Assembly: GCA_020052975.1 (NCBI GenBank)
Contig: JAGVOC010000484.1
Span: 1 to 12,322 of the forward strand
Source: Desulfobacterales bacterium
GTDB lineage: Bacteria > Desulfobacterota > Desulfobacteria > Desulfobacterales > RPRI01
Direction of reading: 5' to 3'
Length of the DNA: 12,322 bases
The position numbers and the translations under genes were made by a program. Each line of letters begins with the position of its first letter. Within the stretch, counting starts at the first letter, position 1. This document shows positions 4,639 through 12,100 of the stretch, in pieces. Below the pieces are notes generated by a model that was not told the origin of the DNA, made no database searches, and saw only the letters and a program-made list of their open reading frames with translations.

Positions 4639-5772
4639 ATGAATTCAAAAGATATAGGCTTTAATCTGCTTGCAGTTGATTCGTGCGGCGCGAGAAGGGG
4701 AGAGTTTACAACGGCTCACGGGGTCGTCAGGACGCCGGCTTTTATGCCTGTAGGCACCGCTGGGTTTGTCAGGTCAATTACGCCAAGAGATGTTGCGGAG
4801 ACCGATTCGGAAGTGATTCTTGCCAACACATACCATCTTTCACTCGGGGAAAGGCTTGCCACGGTCAAACGGATGGGCGGTCTTCACCGTTTTATGGGTT
4901 GGAATAAGACCATTCTCACCGACTCGGGAGGGTTCCAGGTATTTTCCCTTCCCGGAAAAGAGATAAGCGATGACGGAGTTTCATTTTCATACGAAGAGGA
5001 CGGTGAACGGGTTTTTTTTACACCTGAAAAATCGATGGAGATTCAGCGGGATCTGGGAGCCGATATCGTTATGGCTTTTGATGAGTGCGTCGAGCATACG
5101 GCATCGAGAGAGTACATAGAAGAGTCTGTGGACCGGACGACCGGCTGGGCAAAAAGGTGCAGGGATGTTGAATTAAAGGATTACCAGTTCATGTTCGGGA
5201 TCATTCAGGGCGGGATTTTCCCAGAACTTCGTCAGAAAAGCGCAATTGAAATCACCTCGATCCCCTTTGACGGTTATGCGATAGGCGGTGTCAGTGTGGG
5301 TGAAGGTTTTGAACTCATGAAAAAAGTCGTGGAAGTAACCGCCCATTTTTTGCCCGAAAATAAGCCGAGGTATTTAATGGGAGTCGGCCTGCCTGAAGAT
5401 ATACTCGCTGCAGTGCAAAGGGGTATGGACATGTTTGACTGCATAATTCCAACACGTTATGCCCGCCAGGGAACCCTTTTTACCCGTATGGGGAAAATAA
5501 GGATTCTTGACAAAACCTACCGGAAGGACAAATTCCCGCTTGATACAAAGTGCAATTGCTATACATGCAGGACTTATCCCCGCATGGTCCTGCGTTATCT
5601 CCTCTTTTCACGCGATCCTCTTGCGGAAACGCTCCTTACCATCCATAATTTAACCTTCTACCAGGACCTCATGAAAGAGATCAGGGTCGCGATAGAGGAG
5701 AACCGGTTTGAAAAATTCGAAGAAGAGTGGCTTGGTGTTTATAAAAAGAACAGAAACAGAGGTGAATCGTAA
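4639..5772 (+). CDS. tgt: Queuine tRNA-ribosyltransferase (TGT)
   Basis: Enzyme of 377 residues that exchanges guanine-34 in tRNAs with GUN anticodons (Asp, Asn, His, Tyr) for the queuine precursor preQ1, the key base-exchange step of queuosine modification. The general acid/base Asp95 is in DSGGFQ (95-100). The nucleophile Asp267 is in MFDC, followed by IIPTRYARQGTLFT. Substrate-pocket motifs FGIIQGG and AIGGVSVGE are present. Zinc ligands are Cys305, Cys307, Cys310 and His336 (CNCYTC...TIHN). The length is close to E. coli Tgt (375 residues) and the gene appears intact. An AGGA ribosome site lies about 11 bases before the ATG. No yajC/secD partner follows on the same strand here. The upstream region is a duplicated integron attI/promoter segment, an unusual setting for a core tRNA-modification gene. 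Confidence 0.97.
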   Translation: MNSKDIGFNLLAVDSCGARRGEFTTAHGVVRTPAFMPVGTAGFVRSITPRDVAETDSEVILANTYHLSLGERLATVKRMGGLHRFMGWNKTILTDSGGFQVFSLPGKEISDDGVSFSYEEDGERVFFTPEKSMEIQRDLGADIVMAFDECVEHTASREYIEESVDRTTGWAKRCRDVELKDYQFMFGIIQGGIFPELRQKSAIEITSIPFDGYAIGGVSVGEGFELMKKVVEVTAHFLPENKPRYLMGVGLPEDILAAVQRGMDMFDCIIPTRYARQGTLFTRMGKIRILDKTYRKDKFPLDTKCNCYTCRTYPRMVLRYLLFSRDPLAETLLTIHNLTFYQDLMKEIRVAIEENRFEKFEEEWLGVYKKNRNRGES

Positions 5773-5795
5773 GATTTGATCAACTCTTGTTCTGG

Positions 5796-5827
5796 ACTCC
5801 CGTTTTCACGGGAGTGACGGGATTTTT
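5796..5827. repeat. REP-like stem-loop between convergent genes
   Basis: ACTCCCG and CGGGAGT pair around a TTTTCA loop, followed by GACGGGATTTTT. The core resembles the short dispersed palindromes with CCCG/CGGG arms found between genes in many proteobacteria. Sitting between the converging tgt and oxidoreductase genes, it may also end transcription from tgt, although the T-run starts seven bases after the stem, so it is a weak intrinsic terminator. Confidence 0.5.
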
Positions 5828-5849
5828 GGCTTTTACGCATCTGATATGG

Positions 5850-7469
5850 TTATGTTACTTTATTAATGATGGCTTCTGCTGCGCGCAGTCCGTCAATGGC
5901 CGAACTTACAATACCTCCTGCATAACCGGCGCCTTCACCGGACGGGAAGAGACCGGATACGGTCACAGACTCACCGTTTTCTTTGCGTGAAATACGAACC
6001 GGGCTTGAGCTTCTTGTTTCAGGGGCATAAAGAAGCGCTTCTTCGGGTGAAACTCCTTCAAGAAGACGCATCATTTTGGGGATGGCAACAGAAAGGGTGT
6101 TGCAGACAAAACCGGGGAGAATGAGATGCAAATCCGCAGGCCGGGATCTGGGCCACGAACGTTTTTCAGGAAGGATGTCGGGACATCTATTTTTTAAAAA
6201 CCCGGAAAGGGGTGCTGCAGGAAGAGAAAAATCGCTTCCCCCTGCAACATAGGCGAGTTTTTCTATTTTGTCCTGAAACTCAATTCCGGAAAGGCCGGAG
6301 TGTATTCCCTTTGCTTCCGGATTGTCTGCCGGATAATCGGATGGATCAACCGGAACAAGAAAAGCCGCATTTCCGAAAGGTCCTGAACGGGCTGAAAGGC
6401 TCATCCCGTTTGTGGTTAAAGATCCCCGGGATGATGCGCAGGGAATTACTGTGCCGCCCGGACACATGCAGAAAGTATAACAGGCGCGGGTGTTGGCTTC
6501 TTTTTTGAATGTCAGACGGAATCCGGCAGCACCCAGGCGGGGGTGCCCGGCAAAGCTTCCCCATTGGGCTCTGTCTATATGTTCCTGGGGTATTTCAAGA
6601 CGAAGACCTACGGCAAAGGATTTGTGTTCCAGCATCACGCCCGATTTTGCGAGTATTTTGTATACATCGCGGGCGCTGTGGCCGGTTGCGAGTATACAGC
6701 TTTCTGTTTCTATCTCCTTCCCGTTTACAATAATTCCGCGAAGCCTGTTTTTATCAACATGAATCCCTTCAAATCTGGAATGAAACTTTACCTCTCCGCC
6801 GTTTTGTTCAATGAGGTTCCGGAAGGCCGGCACGATTTTTTTTAAAAGATCGCTTCCGAGATGAGGCTCAGCGTCGATGAGAATATCTTCCGGCGCTCCG
6901 CATTTTACAAGTGTCTCGAGGAAGCGGCGAACCCTGAACCTGTCTTTGCTGCGGGTGGTCAGTTTGCCGTCGGAAAAAAGTCCGGCGCCGCCTTCACCGA
7001 AAAGAACATTTCCTTCAGGGTCAAGCACACCCTTTTTCCAGAAAAGAGAAACCTCGGAAGTCCGGTTATTAACCGGAGAACCGCGTTCAATCAGAAGGGG
7101 AGAGAGGCCGGCCTTCGCGAGCGCAAGAGCTGCCATAAGGCCTGAAGGGCCGGCGCCAACTATAACAGGCGCCGGTTTCTTTCGGGCGCTTGCTATTGCC
7201 GGTGATGCGGTTAAAGCTTCCTGCCCGTGAAGTATCTCCACATCTCTACTATTTGAAAGAGAAAAATTTTCACCATTTATAAGATCAAGCTCAATGGTTA
7301 ATGAAAATACCGGAGCCTCACGGCGGCTCCTTGCATCTATTGAACGGCGGATCAATCTGAATCCGGAAATAAGGCTTTCATTGCATCCGAGTTTTGCGGC
7401 TGCAGCTTTCAGGATATCTATTTCCTCGTAATCGAGAGGAAGAAGAATCTGGCGTATTTTAATGCGCAT
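5850..7469 (-). CDS. FAD-dependent oxidoreductase, COG2509-type
   Basis: Flavoprotein of 539 residues, full length for the family of uncharacterised NAD(P)/FAD-dependent dehydrogenases. Residues 1-95 form a small N-terminal domain typical of this group. The dinucleotide-binding motif GAGPSG is at 105-110, with the acidic end of the second strand at Glu128 (LLIER). The family signature GEGGAGLFSDGKLTTR is at 158-173, ATGHSA at 261-266, and a Cys-containing YTFCMCPGG at 331-339. GEGAGYAGGIVSSAIDGLRA (511-530) closes the FAD site. The physiological substrate is not established. It lies 20 bases downstream of the MFS transporter on the same strand, so the two probably form an operon, but I infer no shared pathway. 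AGGA lies about 12 bases before the start, a little far. Confidence 0.92.
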   Translation of the reverse strand: MRIKIRQILLPLDYEEIDILKAAAAKLGCNESLISGFRLIRRSIDARSRREAPVFSLTIELDLINGENFSLSNSRDVEILHGQEALTASPAIASARKKPAPVIVGAGPSGLMAALALAKAGLSPLLIERGSPVNNRTSEVSLFWKKGVLDPEGNVLFGEGGAGLFSDGKLTTRSKDRFRVRRFLETLVKCGAPEDILIDAEPHLGSDLLKKIVPAFRNLIEQNGGEVKFHSRFEGIHVDKNRLRGIIVNGKEIETESCILATGHSARDVYKILAKSGVMLEHKSFAVGLRLEIPQEHIDRAQWGSFAGHPRLGAAGFRLTFKKEANTRACYTFCMCPGGTVIPCASSRGSLTTNGMSLSARSGPFGNAAFLVPVDPSDYPADNPEAKGIHSGLSGIEFQDKIEKLAYVAGGSDFSLPAAPLSGFLKNRCPDILPEKRSWPRSRPADLHLILPGFVCNTLSVAIPKMMRLLEGVSPEEALLYAPETRSSSPVRISRKENGESVTVSGLFPSGEGAGYAGGIVSSAIDGLRAAEAIINKVT

Positions 7470-7489
7470 ATGTGTTTCGTATCCTTAGT

Positions 7490-8674
7490 CTAATTCCCGA
7501 TATTCTGATTGCACGGCTCAAGGTCTGAAGGTTTGCCTCCAAGGATGATACCCATAAACACGGCAGCTGTCAGCCCGAAGCAGGCGCCTGTTATGAAAGC
7601 TGCCTTTGGCCCGAAAAATGTCCAGAGCCAGCCGGTTAAAAGGGATGCGGGAAGCAGGCCGATTCCGACAAGAGTTGCATGAAGTCCCATAAAAGTAGCC
7701 TTCTTATCTGACGGGCAGAGGTCGGCTATAAGCGCCTTTTCAACTCCTTCTGTCATTGCATAATATATACCGTAAAGCCCGAAAAGCAACCAGAGAACCG
7801 ATGATGATTTACTGACAAATGCGAATCCGAAGTAGACAAGGCTGTAAAAGAGGTAGCCGGAAACAAGAAGTGCGCGCCTTCCAATTTTATCCGAGAGCCT
7901 GCCGGCCGGAAATGAGAAAAAGGAATAGACCAGGTTAAAAAAAAGATAGAGGAGAAGAACAGCAGGTGTATCGTAACCGAGATCATGGGCGCGAAGAAGA
8001 AGAAACTGGTTTGATGAGTTGCCAAGGGCAAAAATAAAAACAACAACAAGGAACCATTGCAGACGGGTTGGGAGGCTTTTAAAGTTGAAAGATAACTTCC
8101 TGGCTTCCGGTATTATTCTGTTTTTTGTCTCTTTTACAAAGAAAAGTGTGATAACGCCTAGTGCCGCCGGGATGAGTGACCAGAGAAAAATGGGTTTTAT
8201 GCTGCCCGGACACCTTGTTATTATAATGTATGCAATTATGACTCCTGCGGCAGCTCCAGCGGTATCCATGGCCCTGTGAAGGCCAAAAGCCCTTCCCATG
8301 TTCTGAGGAGGCGTTGATTCGGCTATCAGGGCATCCCTTGGAGCGGTTCTTATGCCTTTTCCGAAACGGTCGGCGATCCTGCCAAACAGCACCATTGGCC
8401 ATGCTCCGGCAAAATATATCAGGACCTTCCCGATGCCTGAGAATGAATATCCAAAAATTGCAAGGGGCTTTCTCTTTCCTAACTTATCGCTTATGTGTCC
8501 TGCATATAATTTGAGAATGCTTGCAAGGCTTTCGGCGATTCCCTCTATTATGCCCACAATTCCGGGTGTTGCTCCAAGCTGGGCTACAAGATAGAGCGGT
8601 ATGAGAGGATAAACCATCTCCGTGCTTATATCTGTTAAAAGACTTGTTATTCCAAGTATAATTATATTTCGCAT
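7490..8674 (-). CDS. Major facilitator superfamily transporter
   Basis: Integral membrane protein of 394 residues with about twelve hydrophobic segments. MFS motif A follows helix 2 (GHISDKLGKRKP, 59-70) and is repeated in the second half (GRLSDKIGRR, 258-267). RIADRFGKGIRTAPRDA (99-115) between helices 4 and 5 is a hallmark of one bacterial MFS subgroup whose substrates are largely uncharacterised. It probably acts as a proton-coupled secondary transporter or exporter in the inner membrane. Drug efflux is possible but not shown. It is the first gene of a likely two-gene operon with the oxidoreductase. The start is the first in-frame Met, preceded by an A/T-rich leader with only a weak AAG ribosome site. 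The palindromic repeat at 8696-8886 begins about 20 bases upstream, so the promoter must lie within or beyond it. Confidence 0.93.
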   Translation of the reverse strand: MRNIIILGITSLLTDISTEMVYPLIPLYLVAQLGATPGIVGIIEGIAESLASILKLYAGHISDKLGKRKPLAIFGYSFSGIGKVLIYFAGAWPMVLFGRIADRFGKGIRTAPRDALIAESTPPQNMGRAFGLHRAMDTAGAAAGVIIAYIIITRCPGSIKPIFLWSLIPAALGVITLFFVKETKNRIIPEARKLSFNFKSLPTRLQWFLVVVFIFALGNSSNQFLLLRAHDLGYDTPAVLLLYLFFNLVYSFFSFPAGRLSDKIGRRALLVSGYLFYSLVYFGFAFVSKSSSVLWLLFGLYGIYYAMTEGVEKALIADLCPSDKKATFMGLHATLVGIGLLPASLLTGWLWTFFGPKAAFITGACFGLTAAVFMGIILGGKPSDLEPCNQNIGN

Positions 8675-8695
8675 AAAATATATCTTAAAAAATGG

Positions 8696-8886
8696 CTAAT
8701 TGGTGTCCATCCGGAAACAAATTATGGACACTATTGCGTTTCCAATTCGGAAATAGGCAATTTTGGGCAAGCTCAAGGAAATCAAGGGATTGTGCGGAGG
8801 CATACGTAATGTATGCCGCACAAGAAATCCCGCAGATTGACACAGAGATCGCACAAAAGGGCCATTTCCGGATGGAAACTAATTGA
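8696..8886. repeat. MITE-like palindromic element
   Basis: About 190 non-coding bases bounded by imperfect inverted repeats: 22 bases at each end (8696-8717 and 8865-8886) match at 18 positions, sharing TCCATCCGGAAA. Nested pairs add structure: GTGTCCAT (8703-8710) with ATGGACAC (8724-8731), and a long hairpin at 8786-8831 around GGCATAC/GTATGCC with GGGAT/ATCCC flanks. No transposase or real gene is inside. Open frames across it have no coding character. It is probably a non-autonomous repeat present elsewhere in the genome. No clear target-site duplication is visible. Confidence 0.6.
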
Positions 8887-9031
8887 GTTCCTTTCACTCA
8901 TTGCTGATAACACTGCATATTACCAAAAGAAAGCAAATTTATTGAACATCCCGCCTTGCTTTATTATACTGCAACGGTTATATGAACTCGTTTTAAATTT
9001 ATATCAACACTATAAATACATGACAAACACT
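8887..9031. other. A/T-rich intergenic region without a recognisable gene
   Basis: Between the palindromic element and the promoter of the second MFS gene the sequence is A/T-rich, with no supportable open frame, RNA gene or repeat. Together with the element it separates two divergent MFS genes. Confidence 0.5.
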
Positions 9032-9040
9032 TGGTATAAT
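9032..9040 (+). promoter_or_regulatory. Extended -10 promoter of the second MFS gene
   Basis: TGGTATAAT is a perfect extended -10 element ending 17 bases before the ATG at 9058, which would leave a leader of about ten bases. The -35 region is poor. No strong Shine-Dalgarno fits in this short leader (GAG only, very close to the ATG), so the transcript may be near-leaderless. Confidence 0.5.
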
Positions 9041-9057
9041 AGACGAAAGTCTGAGTT

Positions 9058-10287
9058 ATGGTAAAAGGCAAGCCGAAATCGCTAAATAACGGGTCAGATA
9101 TAATTGATAAAAAACTTGCAGTCAGTATCATATTTGCAGCAGTCTGCCGGGTCTTGCTTAATACCGCGAGGCGTTTTCCCTATCCTTTTGCACCGGCAAT
9201 CAGCCGTGGGCTGGGAGTTCATATCACGGCTGTAACCTCCCTGATTGCAGTTAATCAGGCGGCAGGTATTCTGGGGATGTTTCTCGGCCCTGTCGCTGAC
9301 AGGATCGGATACAGGACCATGATGCTTTCAGGACTTGTAATGCTTGCGGCAGGGATGCTTGCAGTGGGTTTATTCCCCAATTACTGGATAGTCATGGCCG
9401 CCCTTGTCCTTTCCGGTCTTGCCAAAAGCACTTTTGACCCTGCTTTTCTGGCTTATGTCGGCGAACGCATTTCTTTCAGCAAAAGAGGGCTTGTAGTCGG
9501 CCTTACAGAATTCAGCTGGGCCGGAAGCACGCTTGCGGGGATACCTCTTGCGGCTTTTCTTATCGACCGTTTTGGATGGACAGCACCTTTTTTTGCCCTT
9601 GGAATCCTTGGTCTTGCCGGTATGATTACAATCCGGTTGACGATTCCGCCTGATGTTAAAAAAACACGCTTTTCTGCTTCAGCCGATTATTTTGGCGCAA
9701 TAATAAATCTTGGAAAGGATCGATCCGCACTTGGAACGCTTGGCTTTGTATTTTTCATCAGTGCCGCAAATGATAACCTTTTCGTTGTTTACGGTGTATG
9801 GCTTGAAAAGGAATTTAACTTGAGCGTACTTGCGCTCGGATTCGGAACTATTGCCATAGGGCTTGCAGAATTTCTCGGTGAGTCTCTAACGGCTCTCTTT
9901 TCGGACCGTCTGGGGCTCAAACGCTCGGTTGTTGCAGGACTTGTTATTTCAATTATCTGCTATGGAGCCCTCCCTTTTTTCGGGAAAAGTTTTCCTTTTG
10001 CCCTGGGGGGTCTGTTTATGGTTTTTCTTGTCTTTGAATTCACGATTGTAAGCTCGATATCCCTTTGCACCGAGATTCTCCCCGGGGCAAGGGCCACCAT
10101 GATGTCGGCCTATCTTGCGGCATCAGGCCTTGGACGGGTGATGGGGGCATTATCGGGAGGACCTGTCTGGCTTTTGGGAGGCCTTCCTGCAATCGGATTT
10201 GTTTCTTCACTTATCAGTATTCTTGCCCTTGTTTCAATTCTATGGAGTTTTAAGCAACTTAAGGGATCAAATCTTGAACCGCAATAG
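9058..10287 (+). CDS. Major facilitator superfamily transporter, DHA1/AraJ-like
   Basis: Membrane protein of 409 residues with twelve predicted hydrophobic segments after a polar N-terminus of about 18 residues. Motif A is GPVADRIGYRTMM (77-89). The RFPYPFAPAISRGLG stretch (39-53) after helix 1 and LPGARATMMSAYLAASGLGR (341-360) in the second half are typical of the sugar-efflux/multidrug-like branch of MFS permeases. The substrate is unknown. It is not similar enough to the other MFS protein in this window to suggest a recent duplication; the motifs differ. It stands alone, divergent from the MFS/oxidoreductase pair, and is followed by a GC hairpin at 10331-10345. The start is placed at the first Met because it follows directly after the extended -10 promoter. 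Confidence 0.92.
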   Translation: MVKGKPKSLNNGSDIIDKKLAVSIIFAAVCRVLLNTARRFPYPFAPAISRGLGVHITAVTSLIAVNQAAGILGMFLGPVADRIGYRTMMLSGLVMLAAGMLAVGLFPNYWIVMAALVLSGLAKSTFDPAFLAYVGERISFSKRGLVVGLTEFSWAGSTLAGIPLAAFLIDRFGWTAPFFALGILGLAGMITIRLTIPPDVKKTRFSASADYFGAIINLGKDRSALGTLGFVFFISAANDNLFVVYGVWLEKEFNLSVLALGFGTIAIGLAEFLGESLTALFSDRLGLKRSVVAGLVISIICYGALPFFGKSFPFALGGLFMVFLVFEFTIVSSISLCTEILPGARATMMSAYLAASGLGRVMGALSGGPVWLLGGLPAIGFVSSLISILALVSILWSFKQLKGSNLEPQ

Positions 10288-10323
10288 CACGCGAGCGAAT
10301 TAAAAACAGACGCTATTCCCTAC

Positions 10324-10348
10324 GGTCGAATCCGCCTCAGGCGGACCG
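10324..10348. terminator. GC-rich hairpin after the MFS gene
   Basis: TCCGCCTCAGGCGGA (10331-10345) is a six-base-pair stem with a TCA loop. Flanking CGG/CCG, and further out AAACAG/CTGTTT, can extend the structure. There is no T-tract, so it would be a weak or factor-dependent terminator, or an mRNA 3' stabiliser. Confidence 0.35.
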
Positions 10349-10532
10349 CTGTTTGTGTCGGGGAGCTTCAATCTTTACCGGTTGATATCAAGCTCAACTT
10401 ATCTTAAACCCGAAAGTTGAATAATTAATAATAAAAATATCTAAGCATCTAATATTGTATAGTTTTAGTTGAATATGTAAAATATTCCGACAGTCGAATG
10501 AGAAGGTTTACAATGTGAGTAATGGTATAATA

Positions 10533-10563
10533 AAAAAGCCTGCAATGTTTCCGCAGGCTTTTT
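10533..10563. terminator. Bidirectional intrinsic terminator
   Basis: AAAAAGCCTGC (10533-10543) and GCAGGCTTTTT (10553-10563) form an eleven-base perfect stem around a nine-base loop, with A and T tracts on either side. It fits rho-independent termination on both strands, about 245 bases after the plus-strand MFS gene and about 190 after the minus-strand PEP-CTERM gene. The A/T-rich bases 10350-10530 hold nothing else I can support beyond a small inverted repeat (TCAACTT/AAGTTGA, 10394-10420). Confidence 0.8.
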
Positions 10564-10651
10564 CGTGAACTATACAAGAGAATTATTTCCTGAATTTTCT
10601 TGAAGATAATTTCCCTATTCCTCTCATCTATAGAACATTTCAAATGGAAAT

Positions 10652-10739
10652 TTTGGCTTTGTAAACGGCTTTGCCCGCGTGAAATGCAAAGATTGCGGCC
10701 ATGAATATCTCCCGGCATTTTCCTGCAAGTGCCGGGGAA
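10652..10739 (+). pseudogene. Relic of an IS91-type transposase zinc-binding domain
   Basis: The plus-strand frame from 10652 reads FGFVNGFARVKCKDCGHEYL and then PAFSCKCRGKAG, matching the N-terminal zinc-binding domain of IS91/IS801-like transposases (NGFARV.C..C.HEYL.AFSCK). Only about 30 codons remain. Neither the start, the following CPSC half of the zinc site, nor the catalytic domain is present, and the fragment ends against the PEP-CTERM gene. It is a decayed remnant of a mobile element. The call rests on a short motif match. Confidence 0.55.
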
Positions 10740-10749
10740 AAGCAGGCCA

Positions 10750-11652
10750 TCAGGCTTTCTTGAACCTTTTCCTGAATGCCACCAGTCCAACCAGCCCGGA
10801 GCCAAGGAGGAGCATGGTTGTGGGTTCCGGGACCGCCGTAGTACCGCCGCTGTAGCCGTAGCTACGGAAATCGTTGTCGCGGCCGCTTCCGAAGTCTTCG
10901 GCGATGTTATTATTGGAGATGGTGTTGGTATCCATCGTCACCGCAGCATTGAGCGCGATGGCTCTGCCGCATAGAATTTTTGCAGTTGTATTCAGGGTGA
11001 TGCTCTGGTCCGCGAGAATATTTCCTGCGAACACCGTGCTGGTACCCAGAGTCGCAGAACTTCCGACCTGCCAATACACACCGCTAAGTGAATTCCCATT
11101 GATGATATTAACAGAAGAGCCACTTCCGGTCGTGAGCGCAGTCCCTATCTGAAAAACGAAGTCCTCACCGGGGTCGGTGGCGAAATCGAGAGTGAGTACT
11201 CCTGTCAACTGAGCCGTCGTGGCAAAATAATAGACGCCTGGTATGAGCGTGAGTCCGCCCAGATCCTGATCCGTCAAATCAAAAGCATACTGCATGGCTT
11301 TCAGAGTATTGTACGCAGTGAGGGCATCAATCTGAGCCTGCTGCGCGACCGAGTCAGTTGTGTGTATCGTTCCGCCAGTCACAACTGCAGGAGGAAAGCC
11401 AGTGATCGAAGTGCCCCGATAGAGACCCACCTCTCCGTAGATGGTGGTCGGGCCGGTATTGGTCACTGTTGAGGCACCCAGGACCGCGAAGCTCTGAGCC
11501 GAACCCAGGTATGGCGTGGCCAATCCTGGTGCAGGGGTGAAAAGAAGCGCGGCTAATGCCGCAAACACAAATAGAATCAAGAACTTGTGCTTCATTTTAT
11601 ATACTATTCGTTTATCCAAAATCCGATTCATTTCCTTAGAATTATTTCTCAT
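10750..11652 (-). CDS. DUF3494 ice-binding-like protein with PEP-CTERM sorting signal
   Basis: Secreted protein of 300 residues. A basic N-terminus leads into a signal peptide (about 21-45: KHKFLILFVFAALAALLF, likely cleaved after GLA). Residues about 50-248 are a DUF3494 domain, the beta-solenoid fold of bacterial ice-binding proteins, opening with SAQSFAVLGASTVTNTGPTT and continuing through GEVGLYRGTSITGFPP and the Thr/Ser/Asn-rich repeats. The C-terminus is a complete PEP-CTERM tag: VPEP (274-277), a hydrophobic segment, then RKRFKK. Exosortase would cut there and leave the protein at the surface or in exopolysaccharide. The ATG at 11652 is chosen because AAGGAG lies seven bases upstream; Met20 has no ribosome site. 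DUF3494 proteins can also be adhesins or matrix proteins, so ice binding is not proven. No exosortase gene is in the window. Confidence 0.92.
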   Translation of the reverse strand: MRNNSKEMNRILDKRIVYKMKHKFLILFVFAALAALLFTPAPGLATPYLGSAQSFAVLGASTVTNTGPTTIYGEVGLYRGTSITGFPPAVVTGGTIHTTDSVAQQAQIDALTAYNTLKAMQYAFDLTDQDLGGLTLIPGVYYFATTAQLTGVLTLDFATDPGEDFVFQIGTALTTGSGSSVNIINGNSLSGVYWQVGSSATLGTSTVFAGNILADQSITLNTTAKILCGRAIALNAAVTMDTNTISNNNIAEDFGSGRDNDFRSYGYSGGTTAVPEPTTMLLLGSGLVGLVAFRKRFKKA

Positions 11653-11709
11653 CGATTTCTCCTTCGCTTTGGATGGTCTTATTCGGATTTCAAACTTCCG
11701 TATAGACTA

Positions 11710-11828
11710 ATTACTTGCAAAAAAGATGCCGGGGCCGCAGCGATCCTGGGCATCCACCCGAGTACCTTAATATAGAGAGGATGCATAAGCTCGGGTTAGT
11801 CCGGCCGGAGACAAAAAAACCGGATTAG
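11710..11828 (+). pseudogene. Frameshifted relic of a Fis-type helix-turn-helix (C-terminus of a sigma-54 activator)
   Basis: The plus strand encodes CKKDAGAAAILGIHPSTL (11716-11769), then in a shifted frame RMHKLGLVRPE (from 11778) before a stop at 11826-11828. Together these read as the recognition helix and tail of the Fis-like DNA-binding domain that ends many NtrC-family regulators (AA..LGI.PSTLYR.M.KLG). The frame breaks at about 11769-11778, and nothing upstream resembles an AAA+ or receiver domain. This is a degraded 3' end of such a gene. Confidence 0.6.
11716..11731 (-). promoter_or_regulatory. Candidate sigma-54 promoter of the PEP-CTERM gene
   Basis: On the minus strand CGGCATCTTTTTTGCA has the invariant GG and GC of a -24/-12 promoter at the correct distance (GGCA, six bases, TTGCA). 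It would start transcription about 50 bases upstream of the PEP-CTERM ATG. It overlaps the helix-turn-helix relic on the other strand. Confidence 0.5.
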
Positions 11829-11853
11829 ACTGTCCACCTCCCTTCAAAGCATC

Positions 11854-11869
11854 CCTCAACATGTTGAGG
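11854..11869. repeat. Perfect 16-base palindrome
   Basis: CCTCAACATGTTGAGG is exactly self-complementary. It lies about 130 bases upstream of the sigma-54 promoter of the lipoprotein gene, a usual distance for an enhancer-binding activator site, but no second copy was found to support this. Confidence 0.4.
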
Positions 11870-11995
11870 TTTTCGCCGGATATTGAGGCCAAAAGAATCC
11901 TTTCATACTTTCATCCTTCTATGTTGTTCTCTCCTATTAATTTAAGCCCCTGTTATTAAAAAACGATTCCACACTTCTGATTTTCTTTCGCTTGT

Positions 11996-12011
11996 TGGCA
12001 AGCAACTTGCA
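11996..12011 (+). promoter_or_regulatory. Sigma-54 (-24/-12) promoter of the BON lipoprotein gene
   Basis: TGGCAAGCAACTTGCA fits the consensus TGGCAC-G-R-N3-TTGCW with exact spacing, including the invariant GG and GC. Transcription would start near 12022 and leave a leader of about 80 bases before the ATG. GTATGAT (12023-12029) and ATCATAC (12037-12043) form a perfect inverted repeat right at the expected start. Confidence 0.7.
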
Positions 12012-12100
12012 ATTACGAATCGGTATGATCCTGGTCATCATACGAATAGGGTCTCGCAACCAATCATTTCACTACAAACTTACAGATAGGAGTAACCGCT

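Noticed and set aside
6212..7230. Several plus-strand frames of 70-117 codons
   Set aside because: All are shadows opposite the FAD-dependent oxidoreductase, which has full-length domain support on the minus strand.
8692..8897. Open frames of 64-70 codons on both strands
   Set aside because: They lie wholly in the palindromic repeat element; both strands are open because the sequence is self-complementary, not because it codes.
10449..10805. 118-codon minus-strand open frame
   Set aside because: It runs through the terminator hairpin and the antisense of the transposase relic and overlaps the PEP-CTERM gene end; no domain or ribosome site.
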